From contig VBMR01000147.1 in assembly GCA_005878325.1 (NCBI GenBank), positions 1-7,067 of the forward strand: a stretch of 7,067 nucleotides of DNA, read 5' to 3'. The notes beneath the pieces were generated by a model, which saw nothing but the letters and a program-made list of their open reading frames with translations, was not told the origin of the DNA and made no database searches. The position numbers and the translations under genes are program-made. Below, piece by piece: positions 5,733 through 7,067 of this stretch. The DNA comes from Methanobacteriota archaeon (GTDB lineage Archaea > Thermoplasmatota > Thermoplasmata > RBG-16-68-12). How positions within the stretch are numbered: the first letter of the stretch is position 1; every line of letters starts with the position of its first letter.

Positions 5733-6068
5733 GTGGCGCTGCCTTCCCTGGACCCCGTGATTCACCAGGCCACGCGCCTGCGAATCATGGCGCTCCTGTT
5801 CCGAAACCGCGTCGCGCCCTTCACCTGGGCCCGGGACACCCTCGGCCTCACGGACGGCAACCTTGACACTCATTCGAAACGTCTGGAGGAAGCGGGATAC
5901 ATTCGTCGGGGACGGGTCCTTACGACAGGGGGCTTCCAGGTCCGCCTTCGAATGACACCCGAAGGAGATGCTGCGTTCCGCGCCTATCTCCAGGGCCTGA
6001 AGGCCTACCTCATGCCCGAGGGGACCGGAGATCCCGACGGCCCGGGCTCAGGACCGAGTAATCGGTGA
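5733..6068 (+). CDS. Winged-helix DNA-binding transcriptional regulator
   Basis: A 111-residue protein whose first 75 residues form a winged helix-turn-helix. It opens with LDPVIHQATRLRIMALL (6-22), has a recognition-helix region LTDGNLDTHSKRLEEAGYI (39-57), and then a wing, RRGRVLTTGGFQVRLRMT (58-75), followed by PEGDAAFRAYLQGL. This layout matches the HTH_34/MarR-like regulators common in archaea and actinobacteria (LDxxIHxxxRLxIM...LT.GNLxxHxxxLE.AGY). The last 20 residues are Gly/Pro/Asp-rich and probably disordered. No ligand- or metal-binding residues are evident. The start is GTG at 5733; a second in-frame GTG at 5757 would cut into the conserved domain. It follows the six-helix membrane protein by 13 bp and most likely shares its transcript. 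A likely target is its own operon, perhaps through the dyad at 4996-5010, which is speculative. Confidence 0.9.
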   Translation: MALPSLDPVIHQATRLRIMALLFRNRVAPFTWARDTLGLTDGNLDTHSKRLEEAGYIRRGRVLTTGGFQVRLRMTPEGDAAFRAYLQGLKAYLMPEGTGDPDGPGSGPSNR

Positions 6069-6092
6069 CCTCGTTCGCGCTCCCGCCACGCA

Positions 6093-6101
6093 GATTCATA
6101 C
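6093..6101 (+). promoter_or_regulatory. TATA-like box for the phosphatase gene
   Basis: GATTCATAC lies in the 57-bp gap after the winged-helix gene and is centred about 28-29 nt before the ATG at 6126. The next in-frame ATG, at 6132, would be about 35 nt away, so the box slightly favours 6126. It suggests that the phosphatase is transcribed on its own. Confidence 0.35.
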
Positions 6102-6125
6102 GCCCTGGCCGATTGCCAGCGAAGA

Positions 6126-6596
6126 ATGCAGATGTTCTACTACACGCTGGACGGAGGTCGCCTCGCGGGTCTCCCTGGGCCGGCGTTCATGGAGTGGGAC
6201 ATCCCCCGACTTCGACAGATGGGCTTCTCCGTTGTCGTCAGCCTCGAATGCGACCGGCTCAACACGTTCGAGATCGAAGAAGCGGGGTTCGAGCACAAGA
6301 AGATCTGCGTGGAGGACTTCATGCCGCCAACGATCGCCCAGATCGAGGAGTTCGTGTCCTTCGTCGAGACGAAACTTTCGGAAGGCAAGAAGGTCCTCGT
6401 CCACTGCTTTGCGGGTCGGGGCCGGACGGGCACGATGCTCGCGGCGTTCCTGATCCACCGCGGGATGTCTTCAGAGGCCGCGATCCGGGAGATCCGAGAA
6501 CGGGCGGACCGCGCGTATGGCACGATTCGCGGGGTGATTGAGCCGCAGCAAGAGGAGATCCTGCAACACTACGAAAACCGAGTGCGCGGCGGGTGA
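6126..6596 (+). CDS. Dual-specificity / tyrosine-type protein phosphatase
   Basis: A 156-residue cytosolic enzyme of the cysteine-dependent phosphatase superfamily. The P-loop HCFAGRGRTGT (93-103) contains the CX5R motif, with nucleophile Cys94 and phosphate-binding Arg100. The following Thr matches the conserved Ser/Thr that aids the leaving thiolate. Asp64 in VEDFMPPT is well placed as the general acid. The N-terminal DGGRLAGLPGPAF and IPRLRQMGFSVVVSLE (about 26-41) resemble small archaeal enzymes such as the Sulfolobus PTP, which also opens with a glycine-rich 'GG..AG.P' segment and a 'G(V/F)..VV.L' strand. The substrate is unknown; Tyr/Ser/Thr phosphoproteins are likely, and small phosphorylated molecules are possible. 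Length and motifs are intact. An ATG at 6132 is an alternative start. It converges with the deoxyhypusine-synthase-like gene, with 9 bp between stop codons. Confidence 0.93.
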   Translation: MQMFYYTLDGGRLAGLPGPAFMEWDIPRLRQMGFSVVVSLECDRLNTFEIEEAGFEHKKICVEDFMPPTIAQIEEFVSFVETKLSEGKKVLVHCFAGRGRTGTMLAAFLIHRGMSSEAAIREIRERADRAYGTIRGVIEPQQEEILQHYENRVRGG

Positions 6597-6605
6597 GTCC
6601 TTCGA

Positions 6606-7067
6606 TTACTTCAATTCGCGGAGTTCCTCGCCCGCCCAGGTGAACCGTTTCTGTTTCCGCTTCTTATGGATCCCCTTCTGCAATACGTACCCGATCAGGA
6701 GAGGCAATCCGATCGTCGCATCCACCAGACTCTGCGCCATCTTCGCGTCCCGGTGGAACTTGCCCCAGGACTGGCTTTCTTCGAACGTACATCCGCTCAG
6801 CCCGCCCCATTGCGGCACATCGACCGTGATCTGCGCCGCGTACATGTGCGGATTCTCCGGATACCCCATGACCTCCTGAATCACCTCGACCTGCGAGATG
6901 TAGTTCTTCGGCGTCCCTCCGCCGACGTAAAACACCCCGGTCCGCGGGGATTTCAGCTTGACCTGCGCGATCTCGTAGTTGTCCTTGATCGAGTCGATCG
7001 CGATCGGGGTCTTCTTCGCCTTGAGCCGGTCGTGATGGTGCTTCGCGAGCGCGATGCCAACCGAGGA
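6606..7067 (-). CDS. Deoxyhypusine synthase-like protein (C-terminal part, 5' end outside window)
   Basis: Only the last 153 codons are visible; the frame is open to the window edge, so the N-terminal half is missing. A GTG at 6935 lies inside the domain and is not the start. Landmarks of the deoxyhypusine/homospermidine synthase family are present: VFYVGGGTPKNYISQ (NAD-binding Gly loop, about fragment residues 45-59), DVPQWGGLSGCTFEES (83-98), and SWGKF (100-104), whose Lys103 matches the human Lys329 that forms the enzyme-imine intermediate. DATIGLPLLIGYVLQKG closes the domain before a basic tail. Canonical enzymes transfer the aminobutyl group of spermidine to a lysine of aIF5A. Here the QITVDVPQWGGLSG block resembles the 'DHS-like' branch found also in bacteria, and the residue equivalent to human His288 is Asn. 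The enzyme may therefore act in polyamine metabolism rather than hypusine formation. Family certain, substrate open. Confidence 0.9.
   Translation of the reverse strand, partial: SSVGIALAKHHHDRLKAKKTPIAIDSIKDNYEIAQVKLKSPRTGVFYVGGGTPKNYISQVEVIQEVMGYPENPHMYAAQITVDVPQWGGLSGCTFEESQSWGKFHRDAKMAQSLVDATIGLPLLIGYVLQKGIHKKRKQKRFTWAGEELRELK

Noticed and set aside
6065..6541. Plus-strand frame overlapping the phosphatase
   Set aside because: It shifts one frame from the phosphatase, whose CX5R motif is intact; the product here is Arg/Gly-rich without features.
1..7067. Search for defence, mobile-element, CRISPR, tRNA or rRNA content
   Set aside because: No transposase, integrase, repeat array, long direct or terminal repeats, or RNA-gene signature was seen; the genes are metabolic, regulatory or membrane proteins.

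Overview
This window looks like a chromosomal segment of a GC-rich archaeon, most likely a euryarchaeon of the Thermoplasmatota type. The lineage is an inference. Three things point to Archaea: a DUF531-type protein (an archaea-restricted family as far as I know), a deoxyhypusine-synthase-family protein, and TATA-like AT-rich boxes centred 25-29 nt in front of several start codons with no Shine-Dalgarno motif. That spacing is what leaderless archaeal transcripts produce. No rRNA, tRNA, CRISPR array, insertion sequence or phage gene is visible.

Layout. At 51-731 (+) lies an uncharacterised seven-helix membrane protein. At 772-1536 (+) is a stand-alone biotin protein ligase, followed at 1594-3144 (+) by the carboxyltransferase subunit of a biotin-dependent acyl-CoA carboxylase. 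The ligase attaches the biotin that such a carboxylase complex uses, although no biotin carboxylase or carrier gene is in the window. Convergent to this, on the minus strand, are a DUF531 protein (4439-3909) and then a bacterial-type GTP cyclohydrolase II (3847-3188), which catalyses the first step of riboflavin synthesis. The second has its own strong TATA box.

A divergent intergenic stretch (4440-4648), which contains an 11-bp stem-loop, separates the minus-strand pair from a plus-strand group. That group is a 101-residue two-helix membrane protein (4649-4954), a six-helix membrane protein (5051-5719) closely followed by a winged-helix regulator (5733-6068), and a dual-specificity/tyrosine-type phosphatase (6126-6596). 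A perfect 15-bp dyad sits in front of the six-helix protein and could be an operator. The window closes with the C-terminal part of a deoxyhypusine-synthase-like enzyme on the minus strand (from the window edge to 6606), convergent with the phosphatase and 9 bp from it.

Most of this is housekeeping or ordinary accessory content, and I see no convincing new multi-gene system. The points most worth following are the leaderless promoter pattern, which changes several start calls, the deoxyhypusine-synthase-like enzyme with an altered active-site histidine position, the SPOUT-like DUF531 protein, the compact membrane protein with a polar WD/HE/TPH signature, and the membrane-protein/winged-helix pair with its upstream dyad.
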